Notes under the pieces: model-generated
Database searches by the model: none
Seen by the model: the letters and a program-made list of their open reading frames with translations, nothing else
What the model was told of the DNA's origin: nothing
Shown here: positions 47,368 to 56,104 of the stretch, one piece after another
How positions within the stretch are numbered: the stretch's first letter is position 1
How the letters are laid out: every line of letters begins with the position of its first letter
Source: Nonomuraea sp. MG754425
GTDB lineage: Bacteria; Actinomycetota; Actinomycetes; Streptosporangiales; Streptosporangiaceae
DNA length: 64,000 nt
Assembly (NCBI RefSeq): GCF_021699195.1
Contig: NZ_SSXE01000107.1
Coordinates: 24,516 to 88,515 of the forward strand
Direction: 5' to 3'
Translations under genes and position numbers: made by a program

Positions 47368-49008
47368 TCAGTGGCCCTTGAACGCCTCCTCCAGCCACCA
47401 CGAGCCGCGTTCCCGCGCCACCTTGGCGTGCACGAGCAGCGGGCGGTCACGCGGCCCGGCCAGCCAGCCGGCCACGCCCGCCAGGTCCTCCCGCCGGGTG
47501 ACGGTGACGGCGTCCAGGCCGTGGCCGCGGGCGACGGCGGCCAGGTCGGCCGGCGGGAACGTGACCGTCTCCAGGGGGTGGCCGTGCGGGCCGAAGTGGT
47601 GCACCTCGGCCCCGTACGCCTCGTCGTCGTACACGACGATCACCATGGGCAGGCCGAGCCGGACCACGGTCTCCAGCTCGGTCAGGCCCATGAACGCGCC
47701 GCCGTCGCCGAGGGCGGCCACCGGCAGCCGGTCGGGACGGGCCAGGGCCGCGCCGATCGCCGTCGCCAGGCCCAGCCCGACCGACTGGAACGCCTGGGTG
47801 AAGCAGAACCCGCCCTCGTCCGGGACGTCGAGGAACATCGACGGGTATCCCATGAAGTTCCCGGAGTCGACGGAGACGACGCGCTCCGGGGGCAGGAGCT
47901 CGTCCAGGCCGATCGTGAGCGTTCTCGGGTCGATCCGGCCGTCGCCGCCCTCGTCCTCGTACGGGACGGCCTGCCAGCGGCCCTCGGCCCGGATGCGGCC
48001 GGCCAGCTCGGGCGAGCGGTACCCCGGCCGCGCCGCCGGCAGCAGGCCCGTCACCGTCCGGGCGACGTCGGCCACGTCGCCCACCACGCCCAGGTCGGCG
48101 GGCACGTGCGTCGTGAGCGCCGCCGCGTCGAGGTCGATCTTCGCCACCCGCGTGCCCGGGGAGACGAGGGAGCCGTGCCGGGTGGTCCACATGTTCAGGG
48201 CGCAGCCCCAGCCGACGACCAGGTCGGCCCCGCGGATCAGCTCGGCGGTCAGCGGCGTGGCGAAGCCGCCGGACACGTCGAGGTCCCACGGGTCGCCGCG
48301 GAAGAGCCCCTTGGCCACCGCGGACGTCGCCAGCAGCGCCCCGCTCCGCTCGGCCAGCTCCACCAGCTCCCGCCGGGCGTGCCGGGCGCCGCGTCCCGCG
48401 ATGAACACCGGCCTGCCGGCCGCCTCCAGCGCCTGCGCCAGCTCCGCCGCCCCGTCAACCGCCGGGGTCCTGGGCGCGGGGCGCGGCAGGCTCGCGACGA
48501 CCCCGGCCACGTCGGACGGCCCCTCGTACCGGGCGGCCTGGACGTCGAGCGGCAGGTTCAGCAGGACCGTGCGCCGTTCCTCGACCGCCACCCGGTAGGC
48601 CACGGCCGCCTGCTCGACGGCCGTGGCGGCATCGGAGACCCGCAGCGCCACCGCGCCCACCGCACCGGCCAGGGCGGTCTGGTCGATGTGGAAGTTGGAC
48701 TGCACCTCGGTGGCCTCACCGGCGAGCACGATCAGCGGCGTGCGGCTCTTGGCCGCCTCGGTGAGGCCGGTCATGGCGTTCGTGAGGCCGGGGCCCTGGT
48801 GCACCGACACCAGCGCGACCCGCCCGCTCATCCGGGCGTAGGCGTCGGCCATGGTGGCGGCGCCGCCCTCGTGGCGGGCGGCGTGGAAGGGCACCCCGCT
48901 CGCCACGAGCGCGCCGGTGACGTGGAAGTTGCCGCTGCCGACCACCCCGAAGACGGGCCCGGCCCCGCAGGCGGCCAGGGCCCGGCCGACGGCCTCCGCG
49001 ACGATCAA
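47368..49008 (-). CDS. Thiamine diphosphate-dependent enzyme (acetolactate synthase-like)
   Basis: ThDP enzyme of 546 residues with the three-domain POX/AHAS fold. The N-domain has the catalytic Glu in ARHEGGAATMADAYAR and VHQGPGLTNAMTGL. The middle domain has VFIAGRGARHARRELVELAERSG. The ThDP domain has the GDG motif in ALGDGGAFMGLTELETVVRLGLPMVIVVYDDEAYGAE. It lacks clear AHAS features, so it may be a decarboxylase or benzaldehyde-lyase type. Its TTG start overlaps the TGA of the cyclase gene (TTGA). The two are coupled, suggesting consecutive steps. Confidence 0.88.
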   Translation of the reverse strand: MIVAEAVGRALAACGAGPVFGVVGSGNFHVTGALVASGVPFHAARHEGGAATMADAYARMSGRVALVSVHQGPGLTNAMTGLTEAAKSRTPLIVLAGEATEVQSNFHIDQTALAGAVGAVALRVSDAATAVEQAAVAYRVAVEERRTVLLNLPLDVQAARYEGPSDVAGVVASLPRPAPRTPAVDGAAELAQALEAAGRPVFIAGRGARHARRELVELAERSGALLATSAVAKGLFRGDPWDLDVSGGFATPLTAELIRGADLVVGWGCALNMWTTRHGSLVSPGTRVAKIDLDAAALTTHVPADLGVVGDVADVARTVTGLLPAARPGYRSPELAGRIRAEGRWQAVPYEDEGGDGRIDPRTLTIGLDELLPPERVVSVDSGNFMGYPSMFLDVPDEGGFCFTQAFQSVGLGLATAIGAALARPDRLPVAALGDGGAFMGLTELETVVRLGLPMVIVVYDDEAYGAEVHHFGPHGHPLETVTFPPADLAAVARGHGLDAVTVTRREDLAGVAGWLAGPRDRPLLVHAKVARERGSWWLEEAFKGH

Positions 49009-49778
49009 CGCTCGACCAGGGCCAGCACGCGGACGGGGCTGCCCGAGCCGCCCACGATGGGCAGCGGCGGCGCGACCACGACCGCGCCGGTCACCGGCAG
49101 GCGGTCGATGTTGCGGAGCTGGGTGAGGCCGTACTTGCCGGCGCCCAGCAGGAACGAGTGGCAGGGGAAGGCCGGGTCGAAGGAGTGGGCCGCCCCGGCG
49201 TCGGTGCCGACGGTCTCGACGCCGATGCCGAGGATGGGCGTCTCGGCGGCCAGCCAGCGGGAGCACTCCACCGAGACGCCGGGCGTGTGCGGCCCGCTCT
49301 CGTCGGCGTTCAGGAAGGCGGCCTGGTCGCCCGAGCGGACGTCCCAGCCGGTGCGGTAGAGCAGCCAGCCGCCGTCGGGGAGCGGGCCGTTGGCGCGCTC
49401 CCACTCCTTGACGTGGTCGATCTGGAGCAGGAAGTCGGGGTCCTTCGCCGCCTCGGCGGCGAAGTCGAGCACCACGGCGGGCGCGATCAGGCTCCGCGCG
49501 GGCACCTCGGAGACGTCCTGGCCGTCGCGGCCGGTGATCCAGTGGACGGGCGCGTCGAAATGGGTGCCGCTGTGCTCGCCGGTGTGGATGTCGTTCCAGT
49601 ACCAGGCCGGGCCGCGGTCGTCGTAGCGGCTGATCTCCTCCAGCCGGAACGGGATCGTGTTGCCGAACGGCTCGGGGAGCTGGAGGATCGGCGTCTCCGA
49701 CGAGAGGGGCGCGGTCAGGTCGATCACTTCGATCGCCCCGTTGCGCACGCTGTCCACGAAGCTCTGCAACACCGACAT
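49005..49778 (-). CDS. Cyclase family protein (kynurenine formamidase-like hydrolase)
   Basis: Metal-dependent cyclase/formamidase fold protein of 257 residues. The defining metal-binding motif HxGTHxDxPxH reads HSGTHFDAPVHW, and the strand IEVIDLTAPLSSETP at the N-terminus is typical. GIGVETVGTDAG and FPCHSFLLGAGKYGLTQLRN form the C-terminal part. ATG 49778 has an AAGGAGGAAG ribosome site. It is cotranscribed with the ThDP enzyme. Members hydrolyse N-formylkynurenine, isatin or related cyclic amides; the substrate here is open. Confidence 0.9.
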   Translation of the reverse strand: MSVLQSFVDSVRNGAIEVIDLTAPLSSETPILQLPEPFGNTIPFRLEEISRYDDRGPAWYWNDIHTGEHSGTHFDAPVHWITGRDGQDVSEVPARSLIAPAVVLDFAAEAAKDPDFLLQIDHVKEWERANGPLPDGGWLLYRTGWDVRSGDQAAFLNADESGPHTPGVSVECSRWLAAETPILGIGVETVGTDAGAAHSFDPAFPCHSFLLGAGKYGLTQLRNIDRLPVTGAVVVAPPLPIVGGSGSPVRVLALVER

Positions 49779-49860
49779 GTCTTCCTCCTTGGTGGGCTGA
49801 GCGCATCCTCCTACGCGCGCCCCGCCGGTGCCAAACCCATCCGTCCCCGATTCCCGCACG

Positions 49861-51018
49861 TCACCGGGGACTCCGCTGGCCGAGCGAGCGAACCTGGCCG
49901 CCGACCGTCACCTCGGGGTAGCGGGCGGACGGCTCGTCCAGCAGGGGCTGCGGCTTCCCGGTGAGGTGGCGGGTGAAGAAGGCGGCGACGCAGGCGCGGG
50001 TGATCTCCAAGGAGCGGGCTCCGGTCATGGAGAATCCCAGGTCGAGGCCGATCTGCTCGGCCAGCAGCGGGACGTCGGTGAAGGACGCGTGCTCCGCGCC
50101 GGTCACCACCAGCCACCGCTTCCAGCCGGTCAGCTTCTTCCAGTCGCGTGCCCAGCTCCCGTCCTTGCCGCCGGGGCCGTGCATCTCCGGCGACCCCAGG
50201 AACAGGAACGGCCGGGACAGGCCGCGCTCGGGGATGGGGGCGAAGGTGGTGCCGTCCAGGTTGGCCCCGGCGCGGATGCGCTCGTCCCGCACCATGGCCG
50301 CGACGCTGCTCGCGCCGCCGACGGACTGACCGGCCATCCCGATGCGCGTCCGGTCGATCAGCGCGGCTCCCCGCCATTTCGGCTTCGCGCCGGTGAGCTG
50401 GTCGAGGACGAAGGAGACGTCCGCCGCGCGGCTCCTGACCACCCGCTCCCCGAAGTCCGGGGCCTTGTTCCCGCAGGCGACGCACGTGGTGACCCGTCCG
50501 TCGGGGAAGGCGGTGGCGGCGCTCTCGTAGGTGTGCTCGATCCCGACCACCACGTTGCCCCTGCTCGCTAGGTCCTCGGCCAGGCCGGTGAGTGAGCTGC
50601 GCGGCGAGCCGAGGCCGGGGGAGAGCACCACCAGGGGCAGGCCGTGCCTGCGGCCCGCGGGCACGGCGTCGGTGAAGGCGTTGGTGCGCACCTTGCTCAG
50701 CGTGCCGGGCGCCACGCCGGGCAGCCCGGCGTCCTTGATCAGCAGCTCTGACTCCTTCGGCGTGACGTACGGGGCCCGGTGCCGGCCGCGCGTCCCGGCC
50801 GCCGGGTACCACACGGAGACCATCAGTTCCCTCGATGTCGCCGCCGGGACCCACGGGTCGCGCCGGGAGGCGTCCTTCAGGTGCAGGGACGTGACGCCGA
50901 CCGCGTGGGAGCCCGTCGGCGCGGGCAGCCGCGGCGCCGCATCGGGGGCGGCGGCGGCCGGGGTCGTGAGGGTGAGCAGCCCGGCCAGCGCGAGGGCCGC
51001 CGTTCTCACAGGATCCAT
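49861..51018 (-). CDS. Secreted alpha/beta hydrolase, PAF-acetylhydrolase/lipase-like
   Basis: A 385-residue exported hydrolase. Residues 1-24 form a signal peptide (ALALAGLLTLTTPAAAA). The lipase-type nucleophile elbow is GMAGQSVGGAS, with the oxyanion strand LPLVVLSPGLGSPRSSL. Candidate Asp is in GANLDGT and His in TGAEHASFTD. WYPAAGTRGRHRAPY near the start is typical of plasma PAF-acetylhydrolase-like proteins. A CVAC pair could form a disulphide. It is adjacent to a two-component system on the other strand, with no clear functional link. Confidence 0.88.
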   Translation of the reverse strand: MDPVRTAALALAGLLTLTTPAAAAPDAAPRLPAPTGSHAVGVTSLHLKDASRRDPWVPAATSRELMVSVWYPAAGTRGRHRAPYVTPKESELLIKDAGLPGVAPGTLSKVRTNAFTDAVPAGRRHGLPLVVLSPGLGSPRSSLTGLAEDLASRGNVVVGIEHTYESAATAFPDGRVTTCVACGNKAPDFGERVVRSRAADVSFVLDQLTGAKPKWRGAALIDRTRIGMAGQSVGGASSVAAMVRDERIRAGANLDGTTFAPIPERGLSRPFLFLGSPEMHGPGGKDGSWARDWKKLTGWKRWLVVTGAEHASFTDVPLLAEQIGLDLGFSMTGARSLEITRACVAAFFTRHLTGKPQPLLDEPSARYPEVTVGGQVRSLGQRSPR

Positions 51019-51223
51019 CAGTGTGTCGCCTTTCCTCGGATGCCGTGGACGGGACGACGCTAGGCGCGGCCGTGCGGCGGGCGCGTCGGCCGCGCTGCCG
51101 AATCCGGGTAGCCCCTGGGGACGATTCGTGCCCGGTGTCATCCCTGCGACGTAGTCCCGGCGGAGGCCGCTCCCGTCATCGGGACGGATGCGTGGCCGGT
51201 CGCGCAGCCATGACAATGTCCCG

Positions 51224-52531
51224 ATGACGGCGGAACGAGGGCGGCGGACGTGGTGGCGGTACGCACGGGAGGTGCTGCGCCCGGAGGAGGCGCGGGCCCG
51301 GCCGTCCCGCGGAGCGCTGGTGGCCGACCTGGTGCTCGCGCTGCTGCTGACCGTGCTCGCGGTGGCCGCATCGGCCGATCTGCACGACGCCTCCACCGAG
51401 GGGCGACAGGGGCCGGCGGCCGTGTCCCTGCGGCTGCGTCCCGACCCGCCCGCCCGGCCGGTGAGCCCGGACCCGCCGGGCCCGCGGGCCGGCTCAGCGC
51501 AGGGTCCGCATCCGCTGCTGGTGGTCCTGACCACGTTGCCGCTGGCCGTGCGACGCCGGTACCCGCTGGCTGTCTTCTGGACGGTCGTGCTCGCCGCGCT
51601 GGCCACCCACGAGGCCGCGACGTGGATCACCGTGCTCGCCTGCGCCGTCGCCGCCTACGGCGCGCTCGCCTACAGCCGTCACCGGCCGGCGGCGGCGGGC
51701 GGGCTGGCGGCGGCGGCCGTGCTGACCGGCGTGGTCTTCCAGGACGTCGTCCCCGCGCTGCCGTCCTGGCTGGGTCCCGTCGTGGTGCTGGCGGGGGCGG
51801 GGGCGCTGGCGGTGGCCGTCCGCTTCTGGCAGGGGCGGCTGCGGGCCGGCCGGGATCGCATCGACGCGCTCCAGCGGGCCCAGTCGGAGGCCATGCGCGC
51901 GGCCGTGGACGAGGAGCGGGCCAGGATCGCCGCCGAACTGCACGACATCGTGACCCACAACGTGAGCGTGATGGTGATCCAGGCCGGGGCGGCGCGCAAG
52001 GTGATGGACGCGGAACCCGCGGAGTCGAAGCGGGCGCTGCTCGCGATCGAGGCGGGCGGGGGCCTGCTGGCCACCGAGAACGAGGCCATGAGGAACGGGG
52101 TCACGGAGACCGGGCCGCCCGGCCCGCGGGGCGGGCTCGCGCCGCAGCCTGGGCTCGATCAGCTCGACGCGCTGGTCACCCGGGTCAGGGACGCCGGGAT
52201 CCGGGTCGGCGTCGAGCTGTCGCCGCCGCCCGGCCCGCTGCCCGCCGGGGTCGATCTGGCCGCCTACCGCGTCGTCCAGGAGGCCCTGACGAACACGATC
52301 AAGCACGCGGCGGGCGCGGCGGCGTCCGTCTCGATCCGTCACGAGGGCGACCGGCTGGAGATCGAGGTCACCGACACCGGCGGCACGCGGCGCGGCCGGT
52401 CGCGCACGGGCGGGCGCGGGCTGATCGGGCTGCGCGAACGGCTGGCCGTCTACGGCGGCACGCTCGAAGCGGGACACACCCCCGCGGGCGGCTACCGGAT
52501 CTTGGCCCGAGTACCATGGCGAGCCTCATGA
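51224..52531 (+). CDS. Two-component sensor histidine kinase (HisKA_3/NarX-DesK type)
   Basis: Membrane sensor of 435 residues. Several hydrophobic segments occupy about residues 30-50 and 100-200. They are followed by the HisKA_3 dimerisation helix with phospho-His in IAAELHDIVTHNVSVM. A short ATPase domain carries the N-box EALTNTIKHA and G-boxes VTDTGG and GRGLIGLRERLAVYGG. ATG 51224 is preferred over upstream in-frame starts. It overlaps the response regulator (ATGA). The signal is unknown. Confidence 0.9.
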   Translation: MTAERGRRTWWRYAREVLRPEEARARPSRGALVADLVLALLLTVLAVAASADLHDASTEGRQGPAAVSLRLRPDPPARPVSPDPPGPRAGSAQGPHPLLVVLTTLPLAVRRRYPLAVFWTVVLAALATHEAATWITVLACAVAAYGALAYSRHRPAAAGGLAAAAVLTGVVFQDVVPALPSWLGPVVVLAGAGALAVAVRFWQGRLRAGRDRIDALQRAQSEAMRAAVDEERARIAAELHDIVTHNVSVMVIQAGAARKVMDAEPAESKRALLAIEAGGGLLATENEAMRNGVTETGPPGPRGGLAPQPGLDQLDALVTRVRDAGIRVGVELSPPPGPLPAGVDLAAYRVVQEALTNTIKHAAGAAASVSIRHEGDRLEIEVTDTGGTRRGRSRTGGRGLIGLRERLAVYGGTLEAGHTPAGGYRILARVPWRAS

Positions 52532-53211
52532 ACCACCCGCTCCGCGTCCTCATCGCCGACGATCAAGCCCTGGTCCGCACCGGCTTCCGGATGATCCTGG
52601 CCGCCGACGGCATCGAGGTGGCGGCCGAGGCGGCGGACGGCGCAGCAGCGGTGGAGGCGGCCCGGCGCACCAGGCCGGACATCGTCCTCATGGACATCAG
52701 GATGCCGCGCATGGACGGCATCGAGGCCACCCGGCGCGTCCTCGCCGACGACACGGCCGGCGCCACCCGCGTCCTCATCCTGACCACCTACGACCTCGAC
52801 CACTACGTCTACGCCGCGCTCGCCGCCGGGGCCAGCGGCTTCCTGCTCAAGGACGTCACCCCCGAGCACCTGGTGGCCGCGGTGACCCTGGTGCGCACCG
52901 GCGACGCCCTGCTCGCCCCGACCATCACCCGGCGCCTGGTGGAGCGGTTCGCCCGCCGGGACGACGCCGCTCCTGCGGCCCGGCACCGTGACCTGTCGGA
53001 GCTGACCGCGCGGGAGCTGGAGGTGCTGCGGCTGCTGGCCACCGGGCTGAGCAACGTCGAGCTCGCCGACCGGCTGACCCTCAGCCCGGCGACGGTGAAG
53101 ACCCACGTGGCCCGCATCCTGGCCAAGCTCGGGCTCAGGGACCGGGTGCAGGCCGTCGTGCTCGCCTACGAGAGCGGGCTGGTCTCGCCGGGCTCCGTCG
53201 CCGGCGGTTAG
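52528..53211 (+). CDS. NarL/LuxR-family response regulator
   Basis: A 227-residue regulator. The receiver domain has the acidic pair in LIADDQALVRTG, phospho-Asp in IVLMDIRMPRMDG, Thr in ILTTYD and Lys in FLLKDVTPE. The DNA-binding domain is a LuxR HTH (LTARELEVLRLLATGLSNVELADRLTLSPATVKTHVARILAKLGLRDR). ATG 52528 overlaps the kinase stop; ATG 52516 would add four residues. The pair is translationally coupled. Likely targets include neighbouring exported proteins, but no repeats supporting this were found. Confidence 0.94.
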   Translation: MNHPLRVLIADDQALVRTGFRMILAADGIEVAAEAADGAAAVEAARRTRPDIVLMDIRMPRMDGIEATRRVLADDTAGATRVLILTTYDLDHYVYAALAAGASGFLLKDVTPEHLVAAVTLVRTGDALLAPTITRRLVERFARRDDAAPAARHRDLSELTARELEVLRLLATGLSNVELADRLTLSPATVKTHVARILAKLGLRDRVQAVVLAYESGLVSPGSVAGG

Positions 53212-53263
53212 CGTCGCGGCCCGCCGGCGCTCCCCTGCCGGAGGCGACGGCGGGGAGCGGGTG

Positions 53264-53968
53264 TCAGGCGCGGGTCCACTCCACGCAGCCGCCCGTCTGG
53301 AAGGCCTTGTCGGTGGGCTGGATGGTGACGGTGGCCGGGCCGTTGGGCATGCCGGAGGCGATCGGGTCGCCGCCGTTCGTGGTGTTCAGCCTGGCCCAGT
53401 AACACATGGGGAAGCCGGACATGGGGCCGGTCGTGCGGTAGGTGCCCGGCTGGATGTCGGAGCCGACGACGAGCGTGCGCAGGAGGGAGGACATGTCGAC
53501 GGCGCCGTCGCCGCCCGGCCGGGTCTGCCCGGCCTGAGGCTGGCCCGTCTGACCCGGTTGCCCGCTCTGACCGGGCAGCGGCTGCCCCGTCTGACCTGGT
53601 TGCCCCGTCTGACCGGGCAGCGGCTGACCGGTCTGGCCAGGCTGGGGCTGATCGGTCTGGAGCGGGTCGGGCTGGGCGGGCGCGGTGCCTTCGGGCAGCG
53701 TGCTCTCGGGCAGCGTGCTCTCGGGTGGCGTGCTCCCCGGCGGCATGCCGTCGGAGGGCGCGTCCCCGGGCGGCGTGTCCTCGACCGTCACCGTGATCTT
53801 GGGCTCGGGCTCCTCCGTCGTGCTCCCGGCGCCGAACCCGACGAGCAGGCCCAGCAGGAAGCCGAGCAGCGCGGCGAGTCCGGCGACGAGCAGGATGATC
53901 GGTGGGCTGCTCGTCGCCCGTGGATACTCCGGATACTGGGGGTGGTCAAGACGCGGGGGCCCGTACAT
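53264..53968 (-). CDS. Membrane-anchored protein with QPGQTG repeat linker
   Basis: A 234-residue protein with a short cytoplasmic N-terminus, one transmembrane helix (IILLVAGLAALLGFLLGLLVGFGAG, about 25-49) and a long extracellular linker. The linker is Pro/Glu/Ser-rich, then built from PGQTGQPLPGQTGQ-like repeats (about 100-150). The last 80 residues form a compact domain (VGSDIQPGTYRTTGP, CYWARLNTTNGG, GPATVTIQPTDKAFQTGGCVEW) with two cysteines that can pair. This domain is frequent in actinobacterial surface and kinase-linked proteins, function unknown. Confidence 0.82.
   Translation of the reverse strand: MYGPPRLDHPQYPEYPRATSSPPIILLVAGLAALLGFLLGLLVGFGAGSTTEEPEPKITVTVEDTPPGDAPSDGMPPGSTPPESTLPESTLPEGTAPAQPDPLQTDQPQPGQTGQPLPGQTGQPGQTGQPLPGQSGQPGQTGQPQAGQTRPGGDGAVDMSSLLRTLVVGSDIQPGTYRTTGPMSGFPMCYWARLNTTNGGDPIASGMPNGPATVTIQPTDKAFQTGGCVEWTRA
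53520..53660. repeat. Coding tandem repeat (GQTGQP linker)
   Basis: Repeated variants of CCCGTCTGACC and CGGGCAGCGGCTG encode alternating Gly-Gln-Thr-Gly-Gln-Pro units of the anchored protein at 53264-53968. Unit order varies, suggesting slippage or unequal exchange. Confidence 0.65.
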
Positions 53969-53992
53969 CACGGACCAAGGGTGCCATCTCTG

Positions 53993-54421
53993 TCAACGAT
54001 GGAGATAGTCGACGAGCGACGCCTTCTCCGTCTCCAGCTCCTCGATGGCGCTCTTGACCACGTCGCCGATGCTCACGATGCCCACGAGCCGGCCGTTCTC
54101 CACGACGGGCATGTGCCGGAAGCGCTGCATGGTCATCGTGCGGCGCAGGGATTCGACGTTCTCCCCCGGACCGACCGTGGTGACCGCGGTCGTCATGATC
54201 GCCTCCACCGGGAGGTCGAGGATCCCCGGGCCGCGGTCGTGCAGGCGGCGCACGACGTCGCGCTCGGAGACGATGCCCTCGATGGTGACGCCGTCGGTGG
54301 AGACCACGACGGCTCCGATGTTGTGCTCGGCGAGCTCGGCGAGCAGCTCGCGCACGGTGGCTTCCGGCGCCACCGTGGTCACGCCGCTGCCCTTGCTCCG
54401 CAGAATCGTCCCGATGAGCAT
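53993..54421 (-). CDS. CBS-domain pair protein
   Basis: A 142-residue protein made of two CBS motifs: residues 5-65 (VTTVAPEATVRELLAELAEHNIGAVVVS, IEGIVSERDVVRRL) and 75-130 (AVTTVGPGENVESLRRTMTMQRFRHMPVVENGRLVGIVSIGDVV). CBS pairs bind adenosine nucleotides and often sense energy charge. The start ATG at 54421 follows no strong ribosome site. It is divergent from the M24 peptidase. Free-standing proteins of this kind (as in mycobacterial hypoxia regulons) act through unknown partners. Confidence 0.92.
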   Translation of the reverse strand: MLIGTILRSKGSGVTTVAPEATVRELLAELAEHNIGAVVVSTDGVTIEGIVSERDVVRRLHDRGPGILDLPVEAIMTTAVTTVGPGENVESLRRTMTMQRFRHMPVVENGRLVGIVSIGDVVKSAIEELETEKASLVDYLHR

Positions 54422-54527
54422 GTGGACCACCCCTGCCCTCAGTCTTTGGCCCTCAGTCTTGCCAGCTTGTGTCCAGGCAAACAAGCATGTGGGGACGTCG
54501 TCAAGCGGTCCCGTAGGCTGCTTGGCG

Positions 54528-54543
54528 TACGAAATCCCGTACA
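54528..54543. promoter_or_regulatory. Small dyad upstream of the M24 peptidase gene
   Basis: GTACG (54528-54532) and CGTAC (54539-54543) flank 6 bases, 30 bases before the ATG at 54574. Placement between divergent genes suits an operator, but the arms are short. Confidence 0.35.
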
Positions 54544-54573
54544 AAAACCGAAAAATCACTCAAGGACCACCAG

Positions 54574-55968
54574 ATGACCGAGCCGCTCAACACCGGAAGC
54601 CACGATCTGCCCGTCACCGACGAACTGGCCGCCTTCATGCGCACCGGCTGGGGGCCGGGCGGCGGCGCGGGGGTGAGCGCGCGGCCGATCGCGCCGTGGG
54701 CGGCCAAGCGGCGGGCCACGCTGGCGCAGCGTTTCCCCGGCGAGCGACTGGTGATCCCGGCGGGCACGCTGAAGGTGCGCAGCAACGACAGCGACTTCCG
54801 GTTCCGGCCGCACAGCGCGTACTCGTACCTGACCGGGGCGAACGAGTCGGACGACGTGCTGGTGATCGAGCCGTCGGGCGAGGCCGTGCTGTACGTCAGG
54901 CCGCGCGCCCCGCGCGAGGAGGGCCAGGAGTTCTACCGCGACCGCCGCTACGGCGAGTTCTGGGCCGGGCCGCGCCCCGACCTGGCCGAGGCCGCCGAGC
55001 TGTACCAGATCGACTGCGCCCACATCCGCGAGCTGGAGCTGGACGGCCGCCCGGCCAGGGTGCTGCGCGGGGTGGACGCCTCCGTGGACGCCCGGGTCCC
55101 GAGGGGCGCGGGCGACGCGGAGCTGGAGTCGTTCCTGTCGGAGCTGCGCCTGATCAAGGACGAGTGGGAGCTGGGCGAGCTGCAGGGGGCCGTGGACGCG
55201 ACCGCCCGCGGCTTCGAGGACGTCGTGCGCGCGCTGCCCCAGGCGTTCGGGCACCCGCGCGGCGAACGGTACCTGGAGGGCGTGTTCGGGCTGCGCTCGC
55301 GGCTGGAGGGCAACGCGGTCGGCTACGACAGCATCGTGGCCTCCGGGTCGCACGCCTGCGTGCTGCACTGGATCCGCAACGACGGCGCGCTGCGCGGCGA
55401 CGACCTGCTGCTGATGGACGCGGGCGTCGAGGCCGACACGCTCTACACCGCCGACGTCACGCGCACCTTCCCGATGTCCGGCCGGTTCAGCGCCGTGCAG
55501 CGGCAGGCGTACGAACTGGTGTACGAGGCCCAGACGGCCGCCATCGCCACCCTGCGGCCGGGCGCCCGCTTCCGCGACTTCCACCTGGCGGCCATGCGCG
55601 TCATCTGCGAGGGACTGCGCGACTGGGGCCTGTTCACCCAGTCGGTGGACGAGCTGATGGAGACGGGCCTGTACCGGCGCTACACGCTGTGCAGCAGCGG
55701 CCACATGCTCGGCCTCGACGTGCACGACTGCGCCAAGTCGCGCTCGGAGGTCTACCTGGACGGCGTCCTGGAGGAGGGGCACGTGCTGACCGTCGAGCCG
55801 GGCCTGTACCTCCAGCCGGACGACCTGACGCTGCCCGAGGAGCTGCGCGGCATCGGCATCCGCATCGAGGACGACCTCGTGGTCACCGCCGACGGGGCCA
55901 CGCTGATGTCCTCGGCGCTCCCCCGTCACCCGGACGAGATCGAGTCCTGGATGGCCGCCCTGCTGTGA
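54574..55968 (+). CDS. Xaa-Pro aminopeptidase-type M24 metallopeptidase
   Basis: Aminopeptidase P family enzyme of 464 residues that removes the N-terminal residue before proline. The N-terminal AMP_N domain spans 45-190 (FRFRPHSAYSYLTGANES). The five dinuclear-metal ligands of the pita-bread domain are visible: Asp in LLMDAGVE, Asp in TADVTRTFP, His in SSGHMLGLDVHD, Glu in TVEPGLYL and Glu in GIRIEDDLVV. AAGGACC precedes the ATG. Length and motifs are standard, and it may recycle proline-containing peptides. Confidence 0.94.
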   Translation: MTEPLNTGSHDLPVTDELAAFMRTGWGPGGGAGVSARPIAPWAAKRRATLAQRFPGERLVIPAGTLKVRSNDSDFRFRPHSAYSYLTGANESDDVLVIEPSGEAVLYVRPRAPREEGQEFYRDRRYGEFWAGPRPDLAEAAELYQIDCAHIRELELDGRPARVLRGVDASVDARVPRGAGDAELESFLSELRLIKDEWELGELQGAVDATARGFEDVVRALPQAFGHPRGERYLEGVFGLRSRLEGNAVGYDSIVASGSHACVLHWIRNDGALRGDDLLLMDAGVEADTLYTADVTRTFPMSGRFSAVQRQAYELVYEAQTAAIATLRPGARFRDFHLAAMRVICEGLRDWGLFTQSVDELMETGLYRRYTLCSSGHMLGLDVHDCAKSRSEVYLDGVLEEGHVLTVEPGLYLQPDDLTLPEELRGIGIRIEDDLVVTADGATLMSSALPRHPDEIESWMAALL

Positions 55969-55993
55969 CGGAGCGGTCGCGTTTCGTACCCGG

Positions 55994-56024
55994 TTGACAA
56001 GGTGTGATCTGGCTCTCCTACCTT
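55994..56024 (+). promoter_or_regulatory. Sigma-A-type promoter of the mce operon
   Basis: TTGACA at 55994-55999 and TACCTT at 56019-56024, 19 bases apart (18 if CTACCT is taken). The -35 is the exact consensus. It lies about 80 bases before the first yrbE start. Confidence 0.6.
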
Positions 56025-56052
56025 TCGCGCAAATTACCGCCGAAGCATGGCC

Positions 56053-56072
56053 TACTGGACAACCCGTCAGTA
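56053..56072. promoter_or_regulatory. Dyad in the mce operon leader
   Basis: TACTG (56053-56057) and CAGTA (56068-56072) are separated by 10 bases, about 30 bases downstream of the predicted promoter and before the ribosome site. It is a possible TetR- or GntR-type operator controlling mce transcription. Confidence 0.4.
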
Positions 56073-56104
56073 AGGTTGCCAATTCGTAGGCGGCGGAGGT
56101 GGCG

